A stretch of 26,464 bases of DNA from a virus. The notes beneath the pieces were generated by a model, which saw nothing but the letters and a program-made list of their open reading frames with translations, was not told the DNA's origin and ran no database searches. Numbering within the stretch: the stretch's first letter is position 1; every line of letters starts with the position of its first letter. The translations under genes were made by a program, and so were the position numbers. Location of the stretch: positions 1-26,464 of the IMG/VR virus record IMGVR_UViG_3300027763_000208. One strand, 5' to 3'. Below are positions 1 to 7,282 of the stretch, in pieces.

Positions 1-1
1 A

Positions 2-109
2 CGCAAGACACTTAACTTCCTCGAAGCTAGGGCTGATGCAATTCGCTCAGAAGTAAGCTCAGAGCGTGAAGAATCTAAACTTCACTCAGTCAATAAGTTC
101 ATCCCTTGA
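2..109 (+). CDS. 3' end of an unidentified gene (partial)
   Basis: An open frame enters from the left edge and ends at TGA 107-109, giving about 35 charged C-terminal residues (RKTLNFLEARADAIRSEVSS and onward). I cannot identify the family from so little. Its stop overlaps the TTG start of the next gene (TTGA), which argues that it is a real translated frame coupled to the HNH gene. The Glu/Arg/Ser-rich sequence suggests a helical tail. Confidence 0.45.
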   Translation, partial: RKTLNFLEARADAIRSEVSSEREESKLHSVNKFIP

Positions 110-456
110 GCCTCTCGACTCGCAAAAGAGATGCTGTTTTCGACAGAGATGGCTGGCTATGCGTGTGCTGTGGACTACTAAAAGACTTGACCATCCATCA
201 TCGAGTCAATCGAGGTATGGGTGGTTCAAAATTAGTAGACTCACCAGCACATCTATTGACCATGTGTGCAACTTGCAACACTGGTTTTGAATCACAACCA
301 GATATGGCAGAACTTGCCAAAGTTTTTGGTTACAAACTATCTAAAAATGCAACACCACCGATAGACCCAACTACTGTGCCAGTAAAATACACTAGTGATG
401 GAAATTGGTATCTACTCGACAATCAAGGTAAAAGAAAGAAAATAACAAATGGCTAA
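106..456 (+). CDS. HNH endonuclease-like protein
   Basis: This 116-aa protein has the layout of small phage HNH nucleases: a first Cys cluster (C19, C21, C22), the His pair H31-H32 in IHHRVNRGMGG, and a second pair C54-x2-C57. The HHRxxRGMGG segment matches a family common in actinophages, where such proteins nick or cut DNA, often near packaging genes. The usual Asn of 'PxNLLxLC' is His (H49), and the usual final His after the last Cys is Asn (N58), so catalytic competence is uncertain. The TTG start overlaps the upstream stop and has no clear Shine-Dalgarno site, so coupled translation is likely. The end overlaps SSB by 8 nt. Confidence 0.8.
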   Translation: MSLSTRKRDAVFDRDGWLCVCCGLLKDLTIHHRVNRGMGGSKLVDSPAHLLTMCATCNTGFESQPDMAELAKVFGYKLSKNATPPIDPTTVPVKYTSDGNWYLLDNQGKRKKITNG

Positions 457-889
457 TGACACTAACCTAACAATCGTAGGATACTTGACCGCTGACCCTG
501 AACTAAAATCAACATCTTCAGGTTTGGCAGTAGTAAACCTTACTATCGCATCAACCCCAAGCAAGTTTGATAAACTAACTAACGCTTGGGTCAATGGCGA
601 AACAACATTCATGCGAGCATCAGCTTGGCGAACTTTTGCAGAGCAGATTGCAGCCAGCCTACGAAAAGGTGATAAGGTGATAGCACTTGGTCGACTCGTA
701 TCTCAGAGCTTCACCGACAAAGAAGGCAACAACCGAACCTCGCTCCAGCTTGAACTTGAGTCGCTAGGTCTTGACCTGAGCCGACCACCAAAGACCGACT
801 ACGCTTCTGTTCCTCGAACCGAGTCGTTTACTGCTCCTGCTAGCTGGACTGAAACTTCTGCTCCACCGATTGACGACTCTCCTTTCTAA
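449..889 (+). CDS. ssb: Single-stranded DNA-binding protein
   Basis: This 146-aa protein has an OB-fold N-terminus with SSB hallmarks: NLTIVGYLTADPELK at the start, TFMRASAWRTFAEQIAASLRKGD in the middle, then ALGRLVSQSFTDKEGNNRTSLQLELESLGLDL. A Pro/Ser/Thr-rich linker follows, and the acidic tip PIDDSPF resembles the DDDIPF tail that recruits replication and repair partners. It would coat ssDNA during phage replication. The length is normal for a phage SSB. It overlaps the HNH gene by 8 nt and is followed at once by a strong terminator, so it closes its transcription unit. Confidence 0.95.
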   Translation: MANDTNLTIVGYLTADPELKSTSSGLAVVNLTIASTPSKFDKLTNAWVNGETTFMRASAWRTFAEQIAASLRKGDKVIALGRLVSQSFTDKEGNNRTSLQLELESLGLDLSRPPKTDYASVPRTESFTAPASWTETSAPPIDDSPF

Positions 890-902
890 TCAGTCGAGAA
901 AG

Positions 903-936
903 ATACCCTCAAGGTAAAACTTGGGGGTATTTTTTT
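903..936 (+). terminator. Rho-independent terminator after ssb
   Basis: ATACCCTCAAG (903-913) pairs with CTTGGGGGTAT (920-930) over 11 bp with one G-U pair. The loop is GTAAAA and six T follow directly. It ends the HNH/ssb transcript 14 nt past the ssb stop. Confidence 0.9.
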
Positions 937-949
937 ATTACAAATAGAG

Positions 950-978
950 TTGATTTACTATGAAAAATGACCGACAAT
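950..978 (+). promoter_or_regulatory. Sigma70-type promoter (early copy 1)
   Basis: TTGATT (950-955), a 17-nt spacer and GACAAT (973-978), just after the ssb terminator and before the gene at 1005. The -35 plus most of the spacer (GTTGATTTACTAT.AAAAAT) recurs almost unchanged at 1762-1781, also in front of a gene. That conservation supports a promoter role despite imperfect boxes. Confidence 0.5.
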
Positions 979-1004
979 ATAGATGTAAGGGAAAGGAGAG
1001 TGTG

Positions 1005-1388
1005 ATGTCGAAAGGGAAATTCCAATATGGAATGGTTGGCGTTGGATACTCTGGCATAAAAGGACACTTCGTTCGAGCCGATGTCGGTAGCAAAGTTCGT
1101 TTTGATAAAGAAGAAGTTGTTTACTTCAATGCTTATGTAGGTTGCGGAAGTCAGCGTTTCAGTCAAAATGGCATGAGTGGAATCAGCGGTTTCGTTCCGT
1201 TTGGTGAAGCTTTTGAAGTTGAAAGTGACGAATACTTTGAATGGTGGGTCAAAGCTGGCTCGGCTGCGAAGGTTGCTTTTGAAGCTGCTAAAGAAAAGTT
1301 TGGTGGGAACTTCTGCCAGAAATGCTTCAAAGAGGCAGAGCGATTTGTTGGATACTGCGAGCAGCAAATAGCTGCTCAGGTAGCTTAG
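1005..1388 (+). CDS. Small early protein, unknown function
   Basis: This 127-aa protein is not recognised. The start at 1005 is chosen over an in-frame ATG at 960 because GGAG (995-998) sits 6 nt upstream of it, and the 960 start would lie inside the promoter. The N-terminal half is Gly/Tyr/Phe-rich and beta-like (GKFQYGMVGVGYSGIKG). The C-terminal half is helical and contains C-x2-C (FCQKCFKEAERF) and a further Cys. It is the first gene after the promoter at 950-978, followed 15 nt later by the next gene. Confidence 0.75.
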   Translation: MSKGKFQYGMVGVGYSGIKGHFVRADVGSKVRFDKEEVVYFNAYVGCGSQRFSQNGMSGISGFVPFGEAFEVESDEYFEWWVKAGSAAKVAFEAAKEKFGGNFCQKCFKEAERFVGYCEQQIAAQVA

Positions 1389-1403
1389 GAAAGGAAAAAT
1401 CTA

Positions 1404-1766
1404 ATGAAAAAAATCAAAGTTACTTGGGTTGCTATGGGTCATTATGGATTTCAAGGCGATGATATCTATAATGAAGAGTTCCGTCAAGAGCGAGTTGAAA
1501 AGCTCAAAGTTCTAGGTTATTCATCTCAGGTTGATGCATCAGCAGAGTTTGAAGCTGACTTCAATAACTCAACTGATGAAGAAATTGCTGAAATGATTTA
1601 CGCTCAGACTAATCGCTATGCTGGAGTTGTCTGGGATATCATGCAGCCAGTTATGCCAGCCAACCGACCTCACACTGCTATTAGCATGGGCGACTTGGTC
1701 GAGATAGATGGTCGAGTCTATCGATGCGAGGCAGTAGGATTCAAATTGGTTGAGTTTGCTGGTTGA
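1404..1766 (+). CDS. Small early protein with YodL-like C-terminus
   Basis: This 120-aa acidic protein begins MKKIKVTWVAMGHYGFQGDD. Its C-terminus, AISMGDLVEIDGRVYRCEAVGFKLV, resembles the 'S(V/M)GDV....Y.v...GF' end of YodL-type proteins found on plasmids and phages; function there is poorly known. GGAAAGGA 8-15 nt upstream serves as ribosome-binding site. It shares a transcript with the gene at 1005. The family link is a pattern match by eye, not an alignment. Confidence 0.75.
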   Translation: MKKIKVTWVAMGHYGFQGDDIYNEEFRQERVEKLKVLGYSSQVDASAEFEADFNNSTDEEIAEMIYAQTNRYAGVVWDIMQPVMPANRPHTAISMGDLVEIDGRVYRCEAVGFKLVEFAG

Positions 1767-1791
1767 TTTACTATCAAAAATCACTCATAAT
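1763..1791 (+). promoter_or_regulatory. Sigma70-type promoter (early copy 2)
   Basis: TTGATT (1763-1768), a 17-nt spacer and CATAAT (1786-1791), overlapping the end of the upstream gene and directing transcription into the gene at 1815. The -35 and spacer nearly repeat the promoter at 950-978. The resulting leader would carry the AAAGGAA ribosome site. Confidence 0.55.
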
Positions 1792-1814
1792 TGAATCAAA
1801 GAAAGGAATTCATA

Positions 1815-2024
1815 ATGTATCGAGGGGCTAAAGAAGGTCAGATAGTTTATGTTGCTTCTGACGCTTGGGGTTGGGCTGGTCGCAAACCAGCAGTCTTCAA
1901 GCAATACTTCAAGGATGCTAAATACCTTGCTCATCCAAACATGGCTTATGTTCAAATAGAGGGTTCGGCTCTTGTTACTCCTCATCAGATAAAAAACATT
2001 TTCAAAAATGACCTATCTTACTGA
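1815..2024 (+). CDS. Small early protein, unknown function
   Basis: This 69-aa protein (MYRGAKEGQIVYVASDAWGWAG...) is aromatic-rich and has no family I recognise. The ATG at 1815 is preceded by GAAAGGAATT, making it better than the upstream in-frame ATG at 1791, which falls in the -10 box of the preceding promoter. The short beta-rich sequence (QIVYVASD; MAYVQIEGSALVT) suggests a compact SH3-like or KOW-like fold, which is only a guess. Confidence 0.7.
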   Translation: MYRGAKEGQIVYVASDAWGWAGRKPAVFKQYFKDAKYLAHPNMAYVQIEGSALVTPHQIKNIFKNDLSY

Positions 2025-2035
2025 AAGGAATCAAA

Positions 2036-2350
2036 ATGAATTTAGCAGTAGAACTTCGTGATAAAGCAATTGACCAAGTCGAAGACAATGCAGATGAACA
2101 ATGGTTTACTGAAGCGATGGAAGGAGTTCGATGGCTAGCTCAGCAATCGACTTTATTTACTACCGATGATGTCTGGGAGTATCTCGCAGGTATTCCTGAA
2201 GTGAAAACTCATGACCATAGAGCAATGGGAGCAGTCATGCAAAAAGCTCAAAAACTTGGTTGGATTAGTCCAACTGAACGCTACTGGCAATCAAAACGAC
2301 CAGTGGCTCACGCCAGACCTATTCGGGTATGGAAATCACAACTTGAGTAA
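2036..2350 (+). CDS. Winged-helix-like phage protein
   Basis: This 104-aa protein matches by eye a phage family with the pattern 'RDKAI..VE.NAD..W...A...V..LA......FTTDDVW..L', then 'RAMGAVM..A..LGWI.PT' and a C-terminal 'H.RP.RVW.S'. The FTTDDVWEYLAG and MGAVMQKAQKLGWI helices look like a winged-helix DNA-binding unit in which the basic C-terminus may contact DNA. The exact role (replication accessory or regulator) is not known. GAAAGGAATC precedes the ATG. It lies in the early operon, 11 nt after the previous stop. Confidence 0.75.
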   Translation: MNLAVELRDKAIDQVEDNADEQWFTEAMEGVRWLAQQSTLFTTDDVWEYLAGIPEVKTHDHRAMGAVMQKAQKLGWISPTERYWQSKRPVAHARPIRVWKSQLE

Positions 2351-2371
2351 TCAAGAGAAAAGAGAAAATAA

Positions 2372-2608
2372 ATGACAGTCGAGTGGAAAACCCCACCACC
2401 AGCAAAGCGTGGTCGAACTGCAACAAGATGGAAAGATGTTGCTGCTCAACTACGAGAAAATCCAAATACTTGGGCGTTCATTGGCAAAATAAATTTTGCT
2501 TCCCAAGGGCATCTCATTAGTCGTAACTATAATCTCAAAGTTGTTACTCGTCAGGCTTCTGATGGAACGATTGATGTGTATGCTATGCACGAAGAAAGTG
2601 AATCATGA
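2372..2608 (+). CDS. Actinophage-type small conserved protein
   Basis: This 78-aa protein has the arrangement 'W..PPPAKRGR.....W..VA..LRENP..WA.IG', a long loop, then a beta strand ending in DGTIDVYAM. The pattern occurs widely in actinobacteriophages as a hypothetical protein; no function is established that I know of. The ribosome site AGAGAAAAGAGAA is purine-rich but lacks GGAGG. Its end overlaps the next start (GTGAATCATGAAA), so translation is probably coupled. Confidence 0.75.
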   Translation: MTVEWKTPPPAKRGRTATRWKDVAAQLRENPNTWAFIGKINFASQGHLISRNYNLKVVTRQASDGTIDVYAMHEESES

Positions 2609-2901
2609 AAGTCAAAAATTTGAAAGAAATCATTTCAAAAATGAAAGACAACGAAGACATCTTTGTTCTATGGTTTGATAAAGCAGAAGCAGAAATTATT
2701 TTTGATAGCGAGATTGAAAACAAGTATTGGGCAGACATTGTTGAAGAACTTCAAAGAGATAAGTATCTTGACGAAACAGTATGTTCAACTCTTTATGAAA
2801 CTGGTTCAAAAATTCTCCCTGAAAATCAAGGATGCAGCACTTGCAAAACCGAAAATGGTTGCCAGTGTGATGCTATTTATGACATGCAAGCAGGTAAATA
2901 A
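2605..2901 (+). CDS. Small acidic Cys-rich protein, unknown function
   Basis: This 98-aa protein has an N-terminal helix rich in Lys/Glu (MKVKNLKEIISKMKDNEDIFV) and a C-terminal Cys cluster, GCSTCKTENGCQCDAIYD, which may bind a metal. The C-x2-C-x5-C-x-C spacing is not one I can assign. It overlaps the upstream gene by 4 nt (ATGA) and the downstream gene by 1 nt (TAATG), indicating a translationally coupled operon. Confidence 0.7.
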   Translation: MKVKNLKEIISKMKDNEDIFVLWFDKAEAEIIFDSEIENKYWADIVEELQRDKYLDETVCSTLYETGSKILPENQGCSTCKTENGCQCDAIYDMQAGK

Positions 2902-3029
2902 TGGCTAAGCAAGTTCAAGGTAAACCTGCTTCAAAAGGTGGAAACTCTGACCGACAGAATGGTAAAGCGGTCAAGAAGCATCCAAAGCAATTTGATGCAA
3001 CTAAACGCAGATTGGTTTCGGTGAGATAA
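2901..3029 (+). CDS. 42-aa basic peptide
   Basis: This short gene begins with ATG overlapping the previous TAA and ends with TAA overlapping the next ATG. It encodes MAKQVQGKPASKGGNSDRQN followed by a Lys/Arg-rich tail ending RRLVSVR. The peptide is strongly basic, disordered in appearance and could bind nucleic acid or an acidic partner. The overlaps on both sides are the main evidence that it is real. Confidence 0.6.
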   Translation: MAKQVQGKPASKGGNSDRQNGKAVKKHPKQFDATKRRLVSVR

Positions 3030-3154
3030 TGGATATCTGGACTGTGCTTCTTGCGATAGTTGGTGGAGTAATTCTTCTCACTATTGGATTCATTTTTTCG
3101 GTCATCATAGTAGGAGTGAAAGCTTACTACCAGCAAGACGATTCAGATTTCTAA
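3029..3154 (+). CDS. 41-aa single-span membrane peptide
   Basis: Starts at the ATG that overlaps the previous stop. MDIWTVLLAIVGGVILLTIG and the following FIFSVIIVGV form one long hydrophobic helix. A short Lys/Tyr/Gln stretch and an acidic end, DDSDF, follow. It would sit in the host inner membrane with a charged C-terminus. It is the last plus-strand gene before the two-way terminator. A role in superinfection exclusion or as an early membrane effector is possible but not shown. Confidence 0.6.
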   Translation: MDIWTVLLAIVGGVILLTIGFIFSVIIVGVKAYYQQDDSDF

Positions 3155-3192
3155 AAGTAATCCCCTAGCTAATCTGGCTAGGGGATTACTTT
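3154..3192. terminator. Bidirectional terminator between convergent units
   Basis: AAAGTAATCCCCTAGC (3154-3169) and GCTAGGGGATTACTTT (3177-3192) are perfect complements over 16 bp with a 7-nt loop. T or A runs on both flanks let it stop both the plus-strand early operon, ending at 3154, and the minus-strand late operon, ending at 3200. Confidence 0.9.
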
Positions 3193-3199
3193 ATCTGAA

Positions 3200-3478
3200 T
3201 TACTTCTTTGGTTCAGCTTGTTCGTCTACTGAATCACTAGCTTTGATAAAAGCTCGTTGCAAGTCAGCAACCAAAACTTTCATGGTGCGAATCATGGTTC
3301 GACCAATCTCGCCAAATACTAGAAGCATCGCACCACCAAACATCACGATAACACCATTGAGCCAGTTACCTGTAGCAGCACCCACCGCTGCGCCAGCTGA
3401 AACTGTAACCAATAGCAAGGCAGCTGTAAACCAGAGAAACCAGCCAACTAGCTTGATAATCATTTTGAACTTTTCCAT
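3200..3478 (-). CDS. Putative holin (two membrane helices)
   Basis: This 92-aa protein has two hydrophobic spans, roughly residues 7-32 (IIKLVGWFLWFTAALLLVTV) and 40-58 (NGVIVMFGGAMLLVFGEIG), then a basic and finally acidic cytoplasmic tail (VDEQAEPKK). Size, topology and position directly after the M23 endolysin fit a holin that opens the membrane at lysis, but holins have little sequence conservation, so the call rests on context. The gene starts 1 nt after the endolysin stop (TAAATG, read on the minus strand) and ends at the shared terminator. Confidence 0.65.
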   Translation of the reverse strand: MEKFKMIIKLVGWFLWFTAALLLVTVSAGAAVGAATGNWLNGVIVMFGGAMLLVFGEIGRTMIRTMKVLVADLQRAFIKASDSVDEQAEPKK

Positions 3479-3910
3479 TTAGTCCTCAAATACAGTTAGT
3501 GGGTCAATCAAATCTTCGTAGGCACAAAGATGAACATTTTCTTTATTGGCAATGCTGAGATGTAAATGTGCACCAGTGCTTGCACTGCCACTGGGCGTGT
3601 TTTTACCGCCACCAACTGAACCGATAGCGTCACCAATGTGAACATAAGTTCCAACACTTCGACCAGACTTTTTAGCAAGGTGTGCATACAGCACAAAAGT
3701 TTTGTCTGGCGTAGACTGCACAATGCACCAACCTAAAACATCTGACCAGAAGTTGGCTTTGATAGCACCATTGCAAATAGCTGGAATGGTGGACTTTTCT
3801 TTTGGATGCCAATCTTGACCACGATGCGGTCTGCCATTGCGATAGGCTGCTAGGTTGCCAAACTCGTCACCACGAAGTTTTTTATCAAAAGGTTCTTTAT
3901 ACACACTCAT
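3479..3910 (-). CDS. Endolysin, M23 family metallopeptidase
   Basis: This 143-aa protein consists of one LytM/lysostaphin-type M23 domain. The zinc ligands are visible: H29 and D33 in HRGQD, and the HLH motif (H115, H117). H77 in YAHL is the usual catalytic-site His. The Gly-rich GSVGGGKNTPSGSASTGAHLH segment is standard for the family. It would cleave peptide cross-links in host peptidoglycan. No signal peptide and no separate wall-binding domain are visible, so access through the membrane would need the neighbouring holin. It overlaps the XhlA-like gene by 4 nt (ATGA). Confidence 0.9.
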   Translation of the reverse strand: MSVYKEPFDKKLRGDEFGNLAAYRNGRPHRGQDWHPKEKSTIPAICNGAIKANFWSDVLGWCIVQSTPDKTFVLYAHLAKKSGRSVGTYVHIGDAIGSVGGGKNTPSGSASTGAHLHLSIANKENVHLCAYEDLIDPLTVFED

Positions 3911-4146
3911 TTTGCTCCTATAACACTAGTAATTAGAGCATAAACAAATGCTCCTAAGATTCCCGAACCGCCCATAAACATCCACAATTTCTTTTCAAGG
4001 AAACGAATTCGTGGTTCGTGGTCTGCCAGCTGATTCAATTCAACTCTCATGGCTATTTGATTCTCATTGATTTCCATGAGTTTTTCATAAATCATAAAGT
4101 TGGTGATACGCAGACCGCTTGACTCGTGTTCGGAATTGATAGCCAT
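3907..4146 (-). CDS. XhlA-like membrane lysis accessory protein
   Basis: This 79-aa protein starts at the ATG at 4146, where GGAGAGG lies about 8 nt upstream; a longer in-frame start at 4191 lacks this. A predicted helical/coiled-coil N-terminal part (EKLMEINENQIAMRVELNQL) leads to RIRFLEKKLW and one C-terminal membrane span (MFMGGSGILGAFVYALITSV). The 'RIR.LE.K.W' run into a span matches the hemolysin XhlA pattern in which the protein works with a holin and an endolysin. It overlaps its neighbours on both sides. Confidence 0.65.
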   Translation of the reverse strand: MAINSEHESSGLRITNFMIYEKLMEINENQIAMRVELNQLADHEPRIRFLEKKLWMFMGGSGILGAFVYALITSVIGAK

Positions 4147-4277
4147 TACTCGACTACCTCTCCAGTGAGAATGCGTTTGCAACCGCCACAAGTAGTAATA
4201 GGCATAGGATTGGTGAGAATAAACTCAACCTCAAACTGAGTGCAATCTTCACTAGAACAAATAAAAAGTTTTTGCAT
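4146..4277 (-). CDS. 43-aa zinc-ribbon peptide
   Basis: ATG (4277-4275) overlaps the stop of the tail-fibre gene, and TAA (4148-4146) overlaps the next ATG. The peptide, MQKLFICSSEDCTQFEVEFI and on to TTCGGCKRILTGEVVE, has C-x4-C and C-x2-C pairs typical of a rubredoxin-like zinc knuckle. Such peptides are common in the tail/lysis region of actinophages, with unknown role. The tight overlaps on both sides support expression. Confidence 0.65.
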   Translation of the reverse strand: MQKLFICSSEDCTQFEVEFILTNPMPITTCGGCKRILTGEVVE

Positions 4278-4891
4278 TACGCCACCTGATACATAACATT
4301 GAAACCGATTTTATCGCCAACAGCAAAAGCAGCTCCAAGCGGAACTGAAGCAGACAGGTCTGTGCGAGTGAGATAAGTGGTCGATGAGTTACTGGCACGA
4401 ATAGTAGCGGTAGTAGAGTTAGTGGCAATATCTACTGTGCCTTGATAAGTTGCTGCTGGCGAAGCGTCAGAAATAAAAGCTGCACCAGCAGTAGTTGAGA
4501 TTGCTGTTGTTGCAGAAGCAACTGGCATTGTCACAGTGACAGGACCTGCTAGTGACCCCGATGTTCCAAGAGTTAGTGAACCATGAGCAATTACAAACTT
4601 ACCAATACGAATGTAGGCGTAAGTTTCGGTAGGACCGCTTCCCTTAGTCACACCAGACCAAGTAGGAGTCCAAGACTTCCATACTTGGTCATAGGCAACC
4701 CAGCTAGTTACATAAATATAAGTTGTGTCATCTGCAGTTACATAGCAAAATTGACCTTCGGTTGGGGCGGTGATTGCTGCATCCCTAGTGGCAGTGCTTG
4801 CAAAAATAGGGATTGACTGGTCACGCAAGTAACCATTTAAGTCGCTGGCAGTCAGGATTTCTCCAGCTGCCCAAGTTTTATATCCAGTCAT
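4277..4891 (-). CDS. Minor tail / tail-fibre protein
   Basis: This 204-aa protein begins with TWAAGEILTASDLNGYLRDQ, a motif common at the N-terminus of phage fibre and baseplate proteins, followed by 'STATRDAAI.APTEGQF.YV..D.T.YIYV...W'. The rest is Ser/Thr/Ala-rich beta structure, probably a jelly-roll tip that contacts the host surface. TAGGAG lies just upstream of the ATG. Its position after the large minor tail protein fits a receptor-binding role. A conserved upstream element lies at 4932-4948. Confidence 0.75.
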   Translation of the reverse strand: MTGYKTWAAGEILTASDLNGYLRDQSIPIFASTATRDAAITAPTEGQFCYVTADDTTYIYVTSWVAYDQVWKSWTPTWSGVTKGSGPTETYAYIRIGKFVIAHGSLTLGTSGSLAGPVTVTMPVASATTAISTTAGAAFISDASPAATYQGTVDIATNSTTATIRASNSSTTYLTRTDLSASVPLGAAFAVGDKIGFNVMYQVA

Positions 4892-4912
4892 TATTCTCCT
4901 ATAACCATTTTC

Positions 4913-7282
4913 CTACGAATACGACAATCGATTAGTGTCTAACACGCCAAGAACCTCAGAGTCTAATCTAAAAGCTTCATTAGCAAGTGAAGCAATACGA
5001 TAAGTGAGCATGTGCTGATTCTCGCTGAGTTCGTGAGAAATGCCAATAACAGAATAGTATTTTATTATTTGCTCACCCACTCCATTTGGCTTGTAAGTGA
5101 GCTTGCAAACATCTCTAATGTCTTTAGATAACAAAATTGTTTGGTTGGCTGAGCTAAGTCCATGAAGGGCAACAACAACTTCTTCAGCCCTAAATTCTGG
5201 CAAAGAAAATTTAGTTAGCAGTTGATTTGCTATGCTATCGACATCTGTGTCGTATAGATTTAGAAAAGAGCCATCGTCAAAACTGCGAATACCATAATCT
5301 GCTTGCAATTCTGTAGCTTCGGCTACTTGTGCCACTCCGCCAGTTGCACCCAAAATAATGCGGTTGTAAAGTTGTTCACTACCATAAAAAGTTTTTACAT
5401 CTGAAACAGGAATGTCTGTTCCCGAAGAATCAGATAAATCAAAAGATGTAAACGATGGACTTGCTGTAAGTGTTTCGGTAGATAAAGTGCTAGTTGAAAG
5501 GTTTGTTGCTAAATCCCACTCAGAAGTAATTCGAGTTGTAGAGCTGGCTGTTGGTGTAATAGCACCATCAAAATAGTCACCCATTGAAGCAGATTTCTCA
5601 AGCAGCACTCCATCTACCCATAATGCACTTGAGCCACTTCCAGTGACAAAGATTTCCATGATGTTAAAAGCCGAAGGAACGCTTACAGTTACACTAATGC
5701 GATTCCAAGCATTCGCAGTTACCACAGGAAAGTCGCTGGCAAAAGCGATTGAGCTTGCACCATTCAAGGCTTCAATTTGAATAAAAATGCTTGTGCTGAC
5801 AGGATAAATCCATAAACTAGCTGTGTAGCTACCAATGCCTGAAGCAGAAAATTTGGCTGAATCACTATCAGAGTATTTTACTTGAGTTTCATTTGGTGCT
5901 GAAGAATAAACACCTAGCAAAGATTTAGAACCATACTTGGCTTGTGTTGAAGATGCAGTTCCTATAGTCCAATAGCTGCTCTTACCGCTTTCAAAACTTG
6001 GGCAGTCGCATAGATTGTAACGATAAGTTGCAGTTCCCCAGTTGGAGTCGAGATAGCGTCTATCTCTGAAAGCAATTTTGCCATCTCTGGTAGCAAATAA
6101 ATCTCCAATTTCTGAGTGAGCTACTTGCTGACAATAAGCTAAAGCATTAGTGCCTTGGGAAACGCTTTGTGGTTGAACCTTTGAAGTGCCACCATCAAGG
6201 TCTTGTAAAGATGAATTTAGAGCTATCTCTGGTCGGCTCAAAACTGAAGCAATTCTAGAACCAGTGTATTGTTCTGCAAAACTAACATCATCTAATACCG
6301 CCTTAGATAAAAGCGACAAAGTATCAAACGCTACAACTTTCGCAATAGCATTGTGGTTGCTATCGGGATAATCAAAACTCCAGCTATCAATAAAACCATA
6401 AAATTGAATATAGCCACCAGATGTAACTCGTAAAGCTCCAGCAGGTTTTACATCTCGACCATAAAGGCTAGGCAAAACAGTTTGAATGCTTGAAGAAGCC
6501 TGAGCTGTTCCAGACCAAGCGTTATCTGTATTAGGGGTTCGAGTCGTTGTGCCATCAAAATAAGTGCCAACCGAGGATACTTGCTCGACCATTGCTTTAC
6601 GCCAAGTCATGGTTGAACCAAGAGTTCGTATAACAGAGCCAGTAGTAGAAGCAGCATAAATTCGAGCATTAGTTGCAGTCGCTGGAGCAGTGTAAGTGCC
6701 TTCAAATCGCATCTCAACACCAGCAGCCATAGACTGAGCCACACCAACATTGACTTCACCCAAGCTTGTTCCTGCAGAGTTGTAAAAAGTAGCAGACAAA
6801 CGCCGAGCATCAGCAATACTAGATGTGGCATAAAAACTTATTGCGTAGGTCAAGCCAGCAGTTACTTGAATTCTCTGAGTAGTTGAGCTGCCAGTAACAC
6901 CAAACGAGAAAGCAACAGTAGAAGCTGCGGTAGTGACAGTATCAAAAGCACCAACGGCAGTCAAAGTGGTAGTTCCAGCTCCACCAGTTCCTCGGTTGAT
7001 TACAGACCAGTTCTCTTGTGGCGATACCGCAGCCGAGGTTGAAGGGATAGGGTTTTTGACTAAGTTCGTGCGAGAAGTTGTGGGGGTCAGATACGAAGGG
7101 TCAAATTCTCTACCAACATTGCTTAGCATTACCTCGCATTGACCTGCAGAATATTCCTCAAGCTCACGACTAATGCCCCTATCAATCGAAACCGAACGAG
7201 CATAACTGCTTACATCGTTCCAAACATAGTTATTGCCACTGCGAATAAAAGAGAACTCGACTTGTAAAGTAGGAGCTGTCAT
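4913..7282 (-). CDS. Minor tail protein with carbohydrate-binding-like insertions
   Basis: This 789-aa protein opens with a tail-hub type domain (DVSSYARSVSIDRGISRELEEYSAGQCEVML...). Two CBM4/9-like beta-sandwiches follow: one from about residue 77 (NLVKNPIPSTS) and one from about 425 (NLCDCPSFESGKSSYW). Both end in a 'YFDG..T.T' motif. The C-terminal part (YGSEQLYNRIILGATGGVAQ onward) resembles the hub domain of other minor tail proteins. It probably forms the tail tip and binds host-surface glycans. It lies directly after the tape measure and overlaps it by 1 nt (TAATG). Confidence 0.85.
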   Translation of the reverse strand: MTAPTLQVEFSFIRSGNNYVWNDVSSYARSVSIDRGISRELEEYSAGQCEVMLSNVGREFDPSYLTPTTSRTNLVKNPIPSTSAAVSPQENWSVINRGTGGAGTTTLTAVGAFDTVTTAASTVAFSFGVTGSSTTQRIQVTAGLTYAISFYATSSIADARRLSATFYNSAGTSLGEVNVGVAQSMAAGVEMRFEGTYTAPATATNARIYAASTTGSVIRTLGSTMTWRKAMVEQVSSVGTYFDGTTTRTPNTDNAWSGTAQASSSIQTVLPSLYGRDVKPAGALRVTSGGYIQFYGFIDSWSFDYPDSNHNAIAKVVAFDTLSLLSKAVLDDVSFAEQYTGSRIASVLSRPEIALNSSLQDLDGGTSKVQPQSVSQGTNALAYCQQVAHSEIGDLFATRDGKIAFRDRRYLDSNWGTATYRYNLCDCPSFESGKSSYWTIGTASSTQAKYGSKSLLGVYSSAPNETQVKYSDSDSAKFSASGIGSYTASLWIYPVSTSIFIQIEALNGASSIAFASDFPVVTANAWNRISVTVSVPSAFNIMEIFVTGSGSSALWVDGVLLEKSASMGDYFDGAITPTASSTTRITSEWDLATNLSTSTLSTETLTASPSFTSFDLSDSSGTDIPVSDVKTFYGSEQLYNRIILGATGGVAQVAEATELQADYGIRSFDDGSFLNLYDTDVDSIANQLLTKFSLPEFRAEEVVVALHGLSSANQTILLSKDIRDVCKLTYKPNGVGEQIIKYYSVIGISHELSENQHMLTYRIASLANEAFRLDSEVLGVLDTNRLSYS
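4932..4948 (-). promoter_or_regulatory. GGCGTGT + inverted repeat element, copy D
   Basis: On the minus strand GGCGTG leads into the inverted repeat TTAG-ACA-CTAA, 51 nt before the tail-fibre start. It lies within the last codons of the minor tail gene. Eleven bases (TCTAACACGCC on the plus strand) are identical to the copy at 11851-11861. Its function is inferred from recurrence before four minus-strand genes; this copy is the least certain because it is coding. Confidence 0.35.

Noticed and set aside
909-1367. A 152-codon minus-strand open frame
   Set aside because: It lies opposite the plus-strand gene at 1005-1388, includes the ssb terminator region, has no ribosome site and no recognisable family.
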